In this document: one piece after another, positions 1 to 9,216 of the stretch
How positions within the stretch are numbered: position 1 is the stretch's first letter
Layout: each line of letters begins with the position of its first letter
Notes under the pieces: model-generated
Database searches by the model: none
What the model was told of the DNA's origin: nothing
Seen by the model: the letters and a program-made list of their open reading frames with translations, nothing else
Assembly (NCBI GenBank): GCA_964556145.1
Contig: CAZKVD010000027.1
Span: forward strand, 1 to 20,156
Reading direction: 5' to 3'
From: F1-20-MAGs119 sp964556145
Lineage (GTDB): Bacteria; Actinomycetota; Acidimicrobiia; Acidimicrobiales; Ilumatobacteraceae
Length of the DNA stretch: 20,156 nt
Program-made: the position numbers and the translations under genes

Positions 1-230
1 GCGTTGGTATCACCCGCGATGTTGGCGACGATGTTTGTGATCGGCGCAACCGTGGCCGCGATACGAATCGGGCGCCCCTCAACGACCGCACCGCCGGTAC
101 AGGACACAACCTCGGATTCAGATGAGCGCTGAGACCCGTCGGATGACGAGTCGCCGCCACCGCACGCGGTCAAAACCGTTGAAACAAGCAGAAACCCGAC
201 CAAAAAGGTCCACTTTTGGCGCAAACTCAC
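1..230 (-). CDS. Metal-binding ABC transporter lipoprotein, N-terminus (partial)
   Basis: A 76-codon start of a gene that leaves the window on the left. Translation from GTG at 230 gives a classic lipoprotein signal: basic MSLRQK, hydrophobic core at residues 8-20, lipobox L20-T21-A22-C23, then a Gly/Ser-rich linker (24-40). From about residue 53 the mature part reads PIRIAATVAPITNIVANIAG. This matches the first strand and helix of the ZnuA/TroA cluster A-I solute-binding proteins that deliver Zn or Mn to ABC importers. An in-frame TAA lies two codons upstream of the GTG, so no earlier start is possible; no clear Shine-Dalgarno is seen. A second Cys (residue 44) follows the linker. It lies downstream of the acyl-CoA synthetase on the same strand across a 67-bp spacer with a perfect dyad. 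The lipoprotein call is firm; the metal-binding family is inferred from about 24 residues. Confidence 0.72.
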   Translation of the reverse strand, partial: MSLRQKWTFLVGFLLVSTVLTACGGGDSSSDGSQRSSESEVVSCTGGAVVEGRPIRIAATVAPITNIVANIAGDTN

Positions 231-245
231 GTTTTAGTTCTAATT

Positions 246-263
246 GCAAAACCTCGGTTTTGC
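246..263. promoter_or_regulatory. Perfect 8-2-8 inverted repeat upstream of the lipoprotein gene
   Basis: GCAAAACC-TC-GGTTTTGC is a perfect dyad in the 67-bp spacer between the acyl-CoA synthetase stop (298) and the lipoprotein GTG (230). It ends 15 bp before that start codon. As RNA it would fold into a 7-bp stem with a 4-nt loop. No T-tract follows on the minus strand, so it is a poor intrinsic terminator. Position and symmetry fit an operator for a metal-responsive repressor, but it does not resemble the Zur or Fur boxes I know. Confidence 0.4.
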
Positions 264-297
264 GCCATCAAACGGAAAGTTTCTTCAGCAGTGACCC

Positions 298-1886
<1,589 letters not shown>

Positions 1887-1897
1887 GAGGGGCGAGA

Positions 1898-2875
1898 TTA
1901 CTTGCCCGTCAGACGGCTGACCACGGGAGCGAAGGCATCGAGGTTGCCTTCGCTGATCGTGTAGTAGCTGATGCCGTACTTCTCGCGACGTTCTTGGATG
2001 ATGTCGCAGATCTGGTCGACCGTGCCGATGTAGGCGTGCGGGTGGACCTGCATGTCCTCGACGCTGATTCCGAACATCTTGGCGAAGTTTGCGTTGACGG
2101 TGTCGGGATCGGGCGTGACGACCGTGAAATAGGCCCCGATCTCGAATTCGAGGTCGTCCATCGTGCGGCCGACCGACTCGGCACCGGCCTTGACCCATGC
2201 AACTTTCTGCGCAGTCATTTCCGCGGTGCTGGTTTGCGCGCCCGACGGGCCGATCTTCCCACTCGAGTTGTCGAAGTTGTACGAGACGATGTTTGCTTCG
2301 CGGCCGGCAATGCCGAGGACCCGCTTACTGCCACCACCCACCATGATCTGGATGCCGTTCGGGTTTGTCGGTGCGGGCAGCGCTTCGTAGTCGTTCAGGC
2401 GCACGTGGTCGCCGTTGAAGTGCACCTCACCGCCGGCGAAGGCGACCTTGGCTGCCTTGATGTACTCCTCCATGCGCGAAACGCGCTCGCCCGCCGGGTC
2501 CATGGGGATTCCGAGGGCCTCGTACTCGGCGGCCAGCCAACCGGCGCCGAGACCGAACTCGAGACGTCCGCCCGAGAAGAAGTCGAGCGTTGCAGCTTCC
2601 TTGATGAGAACGGCAGCAGGTCGGTAGTCGATGCAGAACACGCGACAACCGATCTTGATCGTCGACGTTGCCTCGGCGGCAACGGCCATCGCAGGAACGG
2701 CAGCCAAACCCTGCACGGGGTGATTGCACTTCTGAAGCGCGGGTCCGGGTCCGAGCAAGTGATCGGCGAGATGAAAGGCCGAATAACCGAGATCCTCGGC
2801 TTTTTTCACCTTGTCACGCCACGCCTGGGGCGTCTCTGCGTTGTACGACTGCACTCCGAAACGGAACGGCTTCAT
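1898..2875 (-). CDS. F420-dependent LLM-class oxidoreductase (MSMEG_2516-like)
   Basis: A 325-aa luciferase-like TIM-barrel protein. The start FRFGVQSYNAETPQAW, the segment GYSAFHLADHL and the central LDFFSGGRLEFGLGAGWL are typical of actinobacterial F420-dependent oxidoreductases of the TIGR03621 type. These use reduced deazaflavin F420 for hydride transfer; the substrate of this subgroup is mostly unknown. The ATG at 2875 follows a strong purine-rich ribosome site, AGGGGG with a 5-nt spacer, which fixes the start. It sits between an acyl-CoA dehydrogenase (52 bp upstream) and an acyl-CoA synthetase (11 bp downstream) on the same strand, so a role on an acyl or acyl-CoA substrate is a reasonable inference. 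Flavin rather than F420 as cofactor cannot be excluded from sequence alone. Confidence 0.88.
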   Translation of the reverse strand: MKPFRFGVQSYNAETPQAWRDKVKKAEDLGYSAFHLADHLLGPGPALQKCNHPVQGLAAVPAMAVAAEATSTIKIGCRVFCIDYRPAAVLIKEAATLDFFSGGRLEFGLGAGWLAAEYEALGIPMDPAGERVSRMEEYIKAAKVAFAGGEVHFNGDHVRLNDYEALPAPTNPNGIQIMVGGGSKRVLGIAGREANIVSYNFDNSSGKIGPSGAQTSTAEMTAQKVAWVKAGAESVGRTMDDLEFEIGAYFTVVTPDPDTVNANFAKMFGISVEDMQVHPHAYIGTVDQICDIIQERREKYGISYYTISEGNLDAFAPVVSRLTGK

Positions 2876-2927
2876 TTCTCCCCCTGAGAAGATTCGAGTG
2901 ATCGCAAACTAGTCGGAACGCACCGGC

Positions 2928-4046
2928 TCAGACGATGCCGGGCTCGTGAGGCAGGCCAAGTACCCGCTCGCCGACGATGTTGCGCTGCACCTGGCCCGTT
3001 CCCCCACCGATGGTCAATGCCTGCGAAAACAGGAACGCGCCGGTCCACACGGTGTGGTCGATGTCGACACCCGGCGCCAACACGCCGCCGGTGCCCATCA
3101 GGTCGACTGCAAGTTCGGCAACGTGCTGGCCGTGTTCGTCGGCGAGGATCTTTCGAATGCTCGCCTCGGGTCCGGGCTGCTCGCCACGCAAACGGGCCAC
3201 GAGTGTGCGCATGCGGATGAGTTCGAGAACCTGATGTTCCATCCACACGTCGACGACCCGCCTGCGAAGGATCGGATCGGCAACGCCGCCGGTCATCCGC
3301 AGTTGATCGATCAGATTCATCGCAGTTGGACCGTGGCCCCACAGAATGCCGCCCGTCGACAACGACACACGCTCGTTTCCCAGAGTCACCTTGGCAAGGC
3401 GCCACCCGTCGTTCACCTCGCCGACCACCGCATCGCGGGGCAGGCGTACGTCGGTCATGAACACCTCGTTGAAGGTCTCGCCTCCGGTCATCTCACGAAT
3501 CGGTCGCACTTCGATACCCGGCGCATCCATCGGACAGATGAAATAGGTGATGCCGCGGTGCTTTGGCGCATCAGGTTCCGTGCGCGCGAGAAGAATGCCG
3601 AACTTCGAGTGCTGGGCTCCGCTGGTCCAGATCTTCTGGCCATTGACCACCCATTCGTCGCCGTCGAGAACCGCACGCGTTCGCAGACTCGCAAGGTCAC
3701 TGCCGGCTTCGGGTTCACTGAAGAGCTGACACCAGATCTCTTCGCCCGAGAGAATCTTCGGCACGTACCGACGCTTCTGCTCGTCGGTTCCGGCGTGGAC
3801 GATCGTCGGACCCGCCCACCCGATGCCGATGGCATTCGACGGCCGCGAGACACCGGCCAGCTTCAATTCGTCGTCGATGATCAGCTGGTGAATCGGATCC
3901 GCACCGAGGCCCCATGGTGCGGGCAAATGCGGAGCCACGTAGCCCGCCTCGGCCAGCTGGCGACCGGAGGGTCGGGGATTGTCGGCGATCCATCGACGAA
4001 CCGCCTGTCGTCGTTCGTCGTCGTCGCCGGGCAATAGGTGGTTCAC
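2928..4046 (-). CDS. Acyl-CoA dehydrogenase (FadE6/17/26-like)
   Basis: FAD-dependent alpha,beta-dehydrogenase of acyl-CoA. Visible family blocks are WCQLFSEPEAGSDLASL (FAD/substrate contact), VNGQKIWTSGAQHSKFGILL, CPMDAPGIEVRPIREMTGG and the C-terminal GGGTGQVQRNIVGERVLGLP. The Glu usual just before the C-terminal Gly-Thr motif of MCAD-type enzymes is absent. A Glu in the helix-G position (E225, NERVSL) could be the catalytic base, as in isovaleryl- and long-chain enzymes (inference). The open frame extends to ATG 4112, but that stretch is antisense to the conserved N-terminus of the divergent synthetase and encodes a VVVVV artefact. I therefore choose GTG 4046 (372 aa); TTG 4034 is also possible. 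Neither has a clear ribosome site, so the start is uncertain. It heads a three-gene series with the F420 oxidoreductase and acyl-CoA synthetase. Confidence 0.85.
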   Translation of the reverse strand: MNHLLPGDDDERRQAVRRWIADNPRPSGRQLAEAGYVAPHLPAPWGLGADPIHQLIIDDELKLAGVSRPSNAIGIGWAGPTIVHAGTDEQKRRYVPKILSGEEIWCQLFSEPEAGSDLASLRTRAVLDGDEWVVNGQKIWTSGAQHSKFGILLARTEPDAPKHRGITYFICPMDAPGIEVRPIREMTGGETFNEVFMTDVRLPRDAVVGEVNDGWRLAKVTLGNERVSLSTGGILWGHGPTAMNLIDQLRMTGGVADPILRRRVVDVWMEHQVLELIRMRTLVARLRGEQPGPEASIRKILADEHGQHVAELAVDLMGTGGVLAPGVDIDHTVWTGAFLFSQALTIGGGTGQVQRNIVGERVLGLPHEPGIV

Positions 4047-4049
4047 AAC

Positions 4050-4055
4050 GGGGAG
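4050..4055 (+). promoter_or_regulatory. Ribosome binding site of the divergent acyl-CoA synthetase
   Basis: GGGGAG lies 4 nt before GTG 4060 and 7 nt before TTG 4063, within the very short space between two divergent genes. A TAGTGT box at 4058-4063 lies 8 nt before GTG 4072, so a leaderless start at 4072 is a real alternative. Confidence 0.4.
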
Positions 4056-4059
4056 AATA

Positions 4060-5700
4060 GTGTTGCCACTTGTGACTACGACGACGACCAACGGCTGGAA
4101 CTTCGCGGACATGTGGGAACTGCACGCGCGGCGCTTCCCCGACGCACCGGCGGCAATCCACGGCGGCGAGGTTCACAGCTGGCGCGAATTCAACGAACGC
4201 GCGAACGGCATTCCCAACACGCTGCTTGCCGCGGGCGTCGGCCACCAGGACAAGGTCGCGCAGTACATGCACAACTGCCCCGAGTACCTCGAGTCGATGT
4301 TCGGACTCTTCAAGATCAGCCTCGTTCCGGTCAACACGAACTACCGCTACACCGAGGACGAACTCACCTACCTGTGGGACAACTCCGACGCCGTTGCCGT
4401 CATCTTCCACGCGACATACACCGACCGCTGTGCAGCCGTCCGGTCACGCGTGCCCAACGTGAAGACATGGATCTGGGTCGACGACGGATCACTCCCCTGC
4501 CCCGACTGGGCAGTGCCGTACGAAACAGCTGCGACGTCGAATGCGGCCCAGCCCGCTCCCGCATGGCCGCGCAGTGGAGACGACATGTACTTCCTCTACA
4601 CCGGCGGAACGACCGGCATGCCAAAGGGCGTGATGTGGCGCCAGGACGACATGGTGGGCAGCCTCGACGCACCATCGCGCGTTCCGTTGCCGCCCCAACA
4701 GGACATGGCAGCGCTCGAGGCTCGCGTCAGCAAGCCCGGCCCCGTCAACATGCCCGCCGCACCCCTCATGCACGGCACCGGCGCGATGAACGCGATGTGG
4801 GCACTGGCACTCGGCGGTGCGGTTGCGACCATGACCAGTCGTACGTTCGACGCACGGGAACTGCTCGACGTCGTCCAGTCGGCTCGCGTGAACAGCATCG
4901 CAATCGTGGGCGACGCATTCGCCAAGCCCATCCTGCGCGCACTCGACGAGCACCCCGGCAAGTACGACATCTCTTCGCTGAAGTTCATCACCTCGAGCGG
5001 CGTCATGTGGTCGGCCGAAACCAAGGCAGGTCTGCTTCGCCACCATCCGAAGATGCTCCTCATCGACAGCCTCGGCTCTTCCGAGGCAATCGGCATGGCA
5101 TCGTCGACCACGAGCGCCGACGGTTCCAGCAGCACCGCAACGTTCAAGCTGGGCCCGAACACCCGCGTCATCAACGAGGAAGGCCGCGACGTCGTTCCCG
5201 GCAGCGGCGAACGCGGACGCATCGCCATGCGTGGGCGTACGCCGATCGGCTACTACAAAGACGAGGCGAAGTCGGCTTCTACCTTCGTCGTCATCGACGG
5301 CCTGCGCTATTCAATCCCCGGCGACTTCGCCGAGGTCGATGCCGACGGCACGGTTCGCCTGCTCGGCCGCGGCAGCCAGTGCATCAACACCGGCGGCGAG
5401 AAGGTGTACCCCGAAGAGGTGGAAGAAGTCTTGAAGACCCACCCGTCGGTGCTCGACGCGGCCTGCGTCGGGGTTCCCGACGAGCGCTTCGGCGAGGCCA
5501 TCACCGCCCTTGTCGAGCCCCGACCCGGAGAAACAATCGATTCGGCTGCATTGGTCAGCCACGTCCGCACCACCCTGGCCGCCTACAAGTCCCCGAAGAA
5601 CGTGATCACCGTGACCACGATCGGCCGCGCCCCGAACGGCAAGCTTGACTACAAGCGCCTCAAGCAGGAAGCCCTGGAAGCACTTGGCCTGACCAAGTAG
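4060..5700 (+). CDS. Acyl-CoA synthetase, FadD19/FadD17-like
   Basis: A 546-aa ATP-dependent acyl-CoA ligase. It shows the P-loop YTGGTTGMPKGVMW from residue 180, the DSLGSSEA adenine-pocket motif, GYYKDEAKSA, the LGRGSQCINTGGEKVYPEEV block and the catalytic Lys motif PNGKLDYK (K528). The TGGTTGMPKG P-loop, the NTNYRYTEDELTYLWDNSD segment and the GGEKVYPEE block resemble mycobacterial FadD19/FadD17. Those activate sterol side chains and branched or long acyl substrates; the actual substrate here is unknown. Start: GTG 4060 behind GGGGAG is preferred, and GTG 4072 is the alternative. The open frame continues upstream to 3979, but that part is antisense to the divergent acyl-CoA dehydrogenase. 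It leads the seven-gene lipid operon and is followed by an 88-bp spacer with a hairpin. Confidence 0.9.
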   Translation: MLPLVTTTTTNGWNFADMWELHARRFPDAPAAIHGGEVHSWREFNERANGIPNTLLAAGVGHQDKVAQYMHNCPEYLESMFGLFKISLVPVNTNYRYTEDELTYLWDNSDAVAVIFHATYTDRCAAVRSRVPNVKTWIWVDDGSLPCPDWAVPYETAATSNAAQPAPAWPRSGDDMYFLYTGGTTGMPKGVMWRQDDMVGSLDAPSRVPLPPQQDMAALEARVSKPGPVNMPAAPLMHGTGAMNAMWALALGGAVATMTSRTFDARELLDVVQSARVNSIAIVGDAFAKPILRALDEHPGKYDISSLKFITSSGVMWSAETKAGLLRHHPKMLLIDSLGSSEAIGMASSTTSADGSSSTATFKLGPNTRVINEEGRDVVPGSGERGRIAMRGRTPIGYYKDEAKSASTFVVIDGLRYSIPGDFAEVDADGTVRLLGRGSQCINTGGEKVYPEEVEEVLKTHPSVLDAACVGVPDERFGEAITALVEPRPGETIDSAALVSHVRTTLAAYKSPKNVITVTTIGRAPNGKLDYKRLKQEALEALGLTK

Positions 5701-5721
5701 GGCACAAGTAGAGTTTGCCCG

Positions 5722-5736
5722 CACCGCCGGGCGGTG
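5722..5736 (+). promoter_or_regulatory. GC-rich hairpin between synthetase and SDR genes
   Basis: CACCGCC-G-GGCGGTG is a perfect 7-bp inverted repeat 21 bp after the synthetase stop. It folds as a 6-bp stem with a 3-nt loop. It has no U-tract, so it may slow rather than end transcription, act as a processing or stability element, or be an operator. The 88-bp spacer around it holds nothing else I recognise. Confidence 0.3.
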
Positions 5737-5788
5737 TGAACGGACACACCCGCGCCGCGAGCGGTGCGAATAGAAAGGCTCCCCCCAA

Positions 5789-6682
5789 ATGGCAGATCTC
5801 GGTTACGACGGCAAGGTTGCGATCATCACCGGAGCGGGTGGTGGCCTTGGTCGCCAGCATGCGCTCCTTCTCGCCCAGCGCGGTGCGCTCGTGGTCGTCA
5901 ACGACCTCGGCGGCAACATCGACGGCACGGGTGGCGATGCATCGGCGGCACAAAAGGTCGTCGACGAAATCAAGGCAGCCGGTGGCGAGGCAGTCGCCGA
6001 TCACAACTCGGTTGCGACTCCCGAGGGCGGCGCCGCAATCGTGAAGACCGCGGTCGACACGTTCGGCCGCGTCGACATCGTCGTGAACAACGCAGGCATC
6101 CTGCGCGACAAGTCGTTCCACAACATGTCGCCCGATCTCATGAATCCGGTCTTCGACGTTCACCTGAAGGGTGCGTTCCATGTGACGCAACCGGCATGGG
6201 TGCTGATGCGCGAGCAGGGCTACGGCCGCATCATCTCGACATCGTCGGCTGCCGGCATCTTCGGCAACTTCGGACAGACCAACTACGGCGCTGCCAAGTT
6301 GGGCCTCGTCGGTTTCACGCGCGTCCTCGCCGTCGAAGGTGCGAAGTACAACATCAAGGCGAACGCCATCGCTCCGCTCGCGCTCACCCGCATGACCGAA
6401 GACCTGATGGGTGCACTCGCCGACAAGCTCGATCCCTCGCAGGTCTCGCCAATCGTGGCGTGGCTCGCGCACGAAGACTGCCCCGTCAGTGGCCAGGTCT
6501 ACAGCGTCGGTGGTGGCCGCATCGCCAACGTGTTCTTCGGTGAAACGCAGGGCTTCACCAAGCCCGGCCACAGCCTGGAAGACGTCCGCGACAATTGGGA
6601 AGCAATCATGAGCCAGAAGGACTACTTCGTTCCCCAGAACCTCGCCGAGGAAACCGCGGCGTTCTTCAACAAGCTGAAGTGA
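5789..6682 (+). CDS. SDR 3-hydroxyacyl-CoA dehydrogenase, Hsd4A/MFE-2-like
   Basis: A 297-aa short-chain dehydrogenase with the NAD-binding TGAGGGLG (residues 14-21), NNAG (100-103) and the catalytic set S153, Y166, K170 in TSSAAGIFGNFGQTNYGAAK. The segments GRQHALLLAQRGALVVVNDLGG, NNAGILRDKSF, VHLKGAFHVTQPAW and NAIAPLALTRMTEDL are the signature of the dehydrogenase domain of peroxisomal multifunctional enzyme 2. They are also the signature of mycobacterial Hsd4A, which oxidises 3-hydroxyacyl-CoA or 17-hydroxysteroid substrates. The C-terminal extension after residue 230 is normal for this subfamily. Start ATG 5789 follows AGAAAGG at 5772-5778 with a 10-nt spacer. It lies between an acyl-CoA synthetase and an acyl-CoA dehydrogenase, which supports a beta-oxidation role. 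No enoyl-CoA hydratase is encoded in this operon within the window. Confidence 0.9.
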   Translation: MADLGYDGKVAIITGAGGGLGRQHALLLAQRGALVVVNDLGGNIDGTGGDASAAQKVVDEIKAAGGEAVADHNSVATPEGGAAIVKTAVDTFGRVDIVVNNAGILRDKSFHNMSPDLMNPVFDVHLKGAFHVTQPAWVLMREQGYGRIISTSSAAGIFGNFGQTNYGAAKLGLVGFTRVLAVEGAKYNIKANAIAPLALTRMTEDLMGALADKLDPSQVSPIVAWLAHEDCPVSGQVYSVGGGRIANVFFGETQGFTKPGHSLEDVRDNWEAIMSQKDYFVPQNLAEETAAFFNKLK

Positions 6683-6686
6683 CGCG

Positions 6687-7823
6687 ATGACGGAAACCGT
6701 CGAGGCGTTCCGTGCACGGGCCGAGGCCTGGCTGACGCTCAACGCCCCGACGGCTCCGCGCGATTACGGAGCCATCTGTCCACCCGACCTCATCGACAAG
6801 GGTCGCGCGTGGCAGATCAGGTTGAACGATGCCGGCTTCACCGGCATCCACTGGCCCGAAGAGCACGGCGGTCGCGGACTCAGTACGGCGCACACCGCTG
6901 CCTGGATCGAACTCTGCGCACGCTTCGGCGTGCCGCCCGTGCTCAACATGGTCGGCCTCGTTCTGGCGGGCGGATCCATCCTGCGATTCGGCACGCCCGA
7001 GCAGCAGTCGCTCCACCTGCGTTCGACACTCGAAGCCGGCCACGTGTGGTGCCAGTTGTTCAGCGAACCCGGCGCGGGCAGCGACCTCGGGGGTCTGTCC
7101 ACCAAGGCAGTGCGCGACGGTGAGCGTTTCATCATCAATGGTCAGAAGGTGTGGTGCAGCGGTGGCCGCTACAGCAACTGGGGCATCCTCATGGCGCGCA
7201 CCAACCTCGATGCACCCAAGCACGAGGGAATCTCGTTCTTCCTCTGCCCGATGGACACGCCGGGAATCGAAATTCGCCCCCTTCGACAGATGACCGGTGA
7301 GGCCGAATTCGATGAGGTGTTCTTCACCGACGTCGAACTTCCCGCAGAATGCCTGCTCGGGCCACTGCACGGCGGATGGGGCGTCGGCATGGCCGTACTC
7401 ACGAGCGAGCGCGGACACATCGGCGCAAGCGTCATCGGCCTCGAGCGCCGCCTCGAAGCAATGGCGCAACTCGGCTCCAGCCGCGAACTCGATGCCACAT
7501 CGCGTGACCGCCTCGCACAGTTGTTGTCGCGCGGTCACGCATTCAAGGCAATGGGAAAGCGTCAGGGCCCCGAGGCATCGACCGCTGCATCACTCATGAA
7601 GCTCGGGATCACCGAGATGATGTTCGACACCGCAATGCTGAAGGGCGACATCGCGGGTGCGATGTCGATCCTCGAAGGCAGCGACGCCACGGGCATGCTC
7701 GCAGCACCCGGCGGGCGCATTGCGGGTGGCACGAGCCAAGTGCAGCGCAACATCATCGGCGAACGACTGCTCGGTCTTCCGCGCGAACCGAAATACACCG
7801 AACCAAAGGGGTCGGCTTCGTGA
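6687..7823 (+). CDS. Acyl-CoA dehydrogenase (second copy)
   Basis: A 378-aa FAD acyl-CoA dehydrogenase paralogous to the minus-strand copy. The two share WCQLFSEPxAGSDL, the xNGQKxWxSG block, DAPKHxGIxxFxCPMDxPGIExRP and a QVQRNIxGERxLGLPxEP C-terminus. Middle and C-terminal domains are complete. As in its paralogue, the Glu of MCAD-type YEGT motifs is missing (GGTSQVQRN). The helix-G Glu is present as E241 (TSERGHI) and may be the base (inference). ATG 6687 begins 4 nt after the SDR stop, and the TGA stop overlaps the GTG of the next gene. It is therefore co-translated in the lipid operon. It would provide the first oxidation step for the acyl-CoA made by the upstream synthetase. Confidence 0.9.
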   Translation: MTETVEAFRARAEAWLTLNAPTAPRDYGAICPPDLIDKGRAWQIRLNDAGFTGIHWPEEHGGRGLSTAHTAAWIELCARFGVPPVLNMVGLVLAGGSILRFGTPEQQSLHLRSTLEAGHVWCQLFSEPGAGSDLGGLSTKAVRDGERFIINGQKVWCSGGRYSNWGILMARTNLDAPKHEGISFFLCPMDTPGIEIRPLRQMTGEAEFDEVFFTDVELPAECLLGPLHGGWGVGMAVLTSERGHIGASVIGLERRLEAMAQLGSSRELDATSRDRLAQLLSRGHAFKAMGKRQGPEASTAASLMKLGITEMMFDTAMLKGDIAGAMSILEGSDATGMLAAPGGRIAGGTSQVQRNIIGERLLGLPREPKYTEPKGSAS

Positions 7824-8689
7824 ACACCGTTCGGGTCGAATCGACCGACGGCATCGTTCTCGCGCTGCACCACCTCAGCAACACCGAACCCGGCTCACTC
7901 CCGCCGATCCTCCTCTCGCACGCCACGGGCTTCCACGGCCGCTGTTGGCTACCCGTCGCGCAGGCGCTCGAGGGTCGCTTCGATGTGTGGGCACACGACC
8001 ACCGTGGCTACGGCGACTCGGTGGTGCCCGACAACTGGACCGTGCGCTGGGACGCCTTCGGCGACGACGCTCTCGCCGCCGCCCGACACATCACGACACA
8101 CGTCCGGCCGGGCAAGGTGTTTGCCGCCGGACACTCGATGGGTGGCGCAACCCTGATCATGGCCGCACTGCGCGAGCCGTCGATCTTCAGCGGCATCGTG
8201 GCCTTCGAGCCCATCGTGTTCCCACAGTCAGGCTTCCGACCCGACGACATGCCGCCCAATCCCCTGGTGGCAGCGACACGCAGGCGGCGCGCCACGTTCG
8301 CATCCCTCGAAGAAGCCCGGGCCAACTTCGCTTCGAAGCCACCGATGTCGGCGTTCCGCGACGATGCGCTCGAGGCCTACGTCAACCACGGATTCCGTTC
8401 GACGGACGAAGGTGTCACGTTGAAGTGCAACCCCGAACACGAGGCACGCACGTACGAAACCGGCGGTGGACATCACACGTGGAACTCGCTCCCGTCGCTC
8501 GAAGTCCCGCTGTGGGTTGTCGGCAGCCCCGAGCAACCGTTCCAGCCGTCGTCGATTGCCCCGCGCATCGCCGACGAAGTTCCGCACGGCCACTTCGAGG
8601 TCTGGCCCGAAGTGTCGCACTTCGGACCGATGGAAGACCCGACACGTTTCGCCGACTACGTCGCCCGCGTCGCTTCGAGCCTCGCCTGA
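7820..8689 (+). CDS. Alpha/beta hydrolase
   Basis: A 289-aa alpha/beta-hydrolase-fold protein. The oxyanion region is LLSHATGFHG near residues 32-41. The nucleophile elbow is GHSMGG with S106. The C-terminal His is H267 in VSHFGPMEDP, and an acidic residue after strand 7 (E238 in GSPEQPF) may complete the triad. There is no signal peptide. The family covers esterases, lipases, epoxide hydrolases and thioesterases, and the sequence does not decide among them. Lipase, esterase or acyl-CoA thioesterase activity fits the operon. GTG 7820 overlaps the preceding stop by 4 nt (GTGA), so the start is well supported by coupling. The next gene begins 7 nt after its stop. Confidence 0.85.
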   Translation: MNTVRVESTDGIVLALHHLSNTEPGSLPPILLSHATGFHGRCWLPVAQALEGRFDVWAHDHRGYGDSVVPDNWTVRWDAFGDDALAAARHITTHVRPGKVFAAGHSMGGATLIMAALREPSIFSGIVAFEPIVFPQSGFRPDDMPPNPLVAATRRRRATFASLEEARANFASKPPMSAFRDDALEAYVNHGFRSTDEGVTLKCNPEHEARTYETGGGHHTWNSLPSLEVPLWVVGSPEQPFQPSSIAPRIADEVPHGHFEVWPEVSHFGPMEDPTRFADYVARVASSLA

Positions 8690-8696
8690 CGACGAC

Positions 8697-9212
8697 ATGA
8701 ACATCCATCGCCTCGACGAGGATTTCGATCGTCGCCTCGAACGCATGCGCCACAACCGTGTGGCCCAGGGCTTCTTCTCGATTCTCAGCCGCGCGGGCGA
8801 ATTCAGTTTGATCTGGCATACGGTCATCTGGCTGCGCGCGCTCGGAAGCTCGGATCGCGCAGGTGACGCCTTCGTGTTCTCCGTTTTGCTCGGTGTCGAG
8901 AGCCTCGTCGTGAATCAGGGTCTGAAGCGCATCTTCCGGCGCAGTCGACCGACGACGAACGGCGACGAACGCTTCAACGTACGCACACCCGTCACGTCGT
9001 CGTTTCCCAGCGGACATGCATCCTCGGCCTTCTTCGCAGCAACGATGTTGGCGAGCCTCGTGCCGGCCGAGTGGGCCGTGCTGTTCTTCGCACTCGCCGT
9101 CGGGGTGGCCCTCAGTCGCGTGATGGTTCGACTCCATCACCTCTCCGACATTCTCGGTGGCGCCGTCGTTGGCCTCGCCCTTGGCCTTCTTGCCGCACCG
9201 CTTGTAGGTTGA
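8697..9212 (+). CDS. PAP2-family membrane phosphatase (short)
   Basis: A 171-aa protein with all three type 2 phosphatidic acid phosphatase motifs: K77-x6-R84-P85, PSGH at 104-107, and SR at 140-141 followed by H147 and D151. R84, H107, R141 and H147 would form the vanadate-like phosphate site. Hydrophobic stretches near 57-72, 109-137 and 153-170 indicate a small integral membrane enzyme, with a predicted soluble N-terminal 28 residues. The family dephosphorylates phosphatidate, undecaprenyl diphosphate or related lipids. Two genes upstream of a WS/DGAT acyltransferase, phosphatidate to diacylglycerol is an attractive role (inference). The frame is open upstream to 8466, but that part overlaps the hydrolase in another frame. 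ATG 8697, 7 nt after the hydrolase stop, is the sensible start. Confidence 0.87.
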   Translation: MNIHRLDEDFDRRLERMRHNRVAQGFFSILSRAGEFSLIWHTVIWLRALGSSDRAGDAFVFSVLLGVESLVVNQGLKRIFRRSRPTTNGDERFNVRTPVTSSFPSGHASSAFFAATMLASLVPAEWAVLFFALAVGVALSRVMVRLHHLSDILGGAVVGLALGLLAAPLVG

Positions 9213-9216
9213 GCGC

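Noticed and set aside
246..263. Rho-independent terminator for the acyl-CoA synthetase
   Set aside because: The stem is only moderately GC-rich and no T-tract follows in the direction of transcription; an operator fits better, though it is unproven.
4047..4112. N-terminal extension of the minus-strand acyl-CoA dehydrogenase with VVVVV
   Set aside because: It is the complement of the Thr-rich start of the divergent synthetase and does not resemble acyl-CoA dehydrogenase N-termini.
4038..5648. 536-codon plus-strand open frame in another frame of the FadD19-like gene
   Set aside because: The translation is Arg-rich without motifs, while the in-phase frame encodes a full acyl-CoA ligase.
5660..6742. 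360-codon minus-strand open frame opposite the SDR gene
   Set aside because: It has no recognisable motif and is fully antisense to an SDR with all catalytic residues and a ribosome site.
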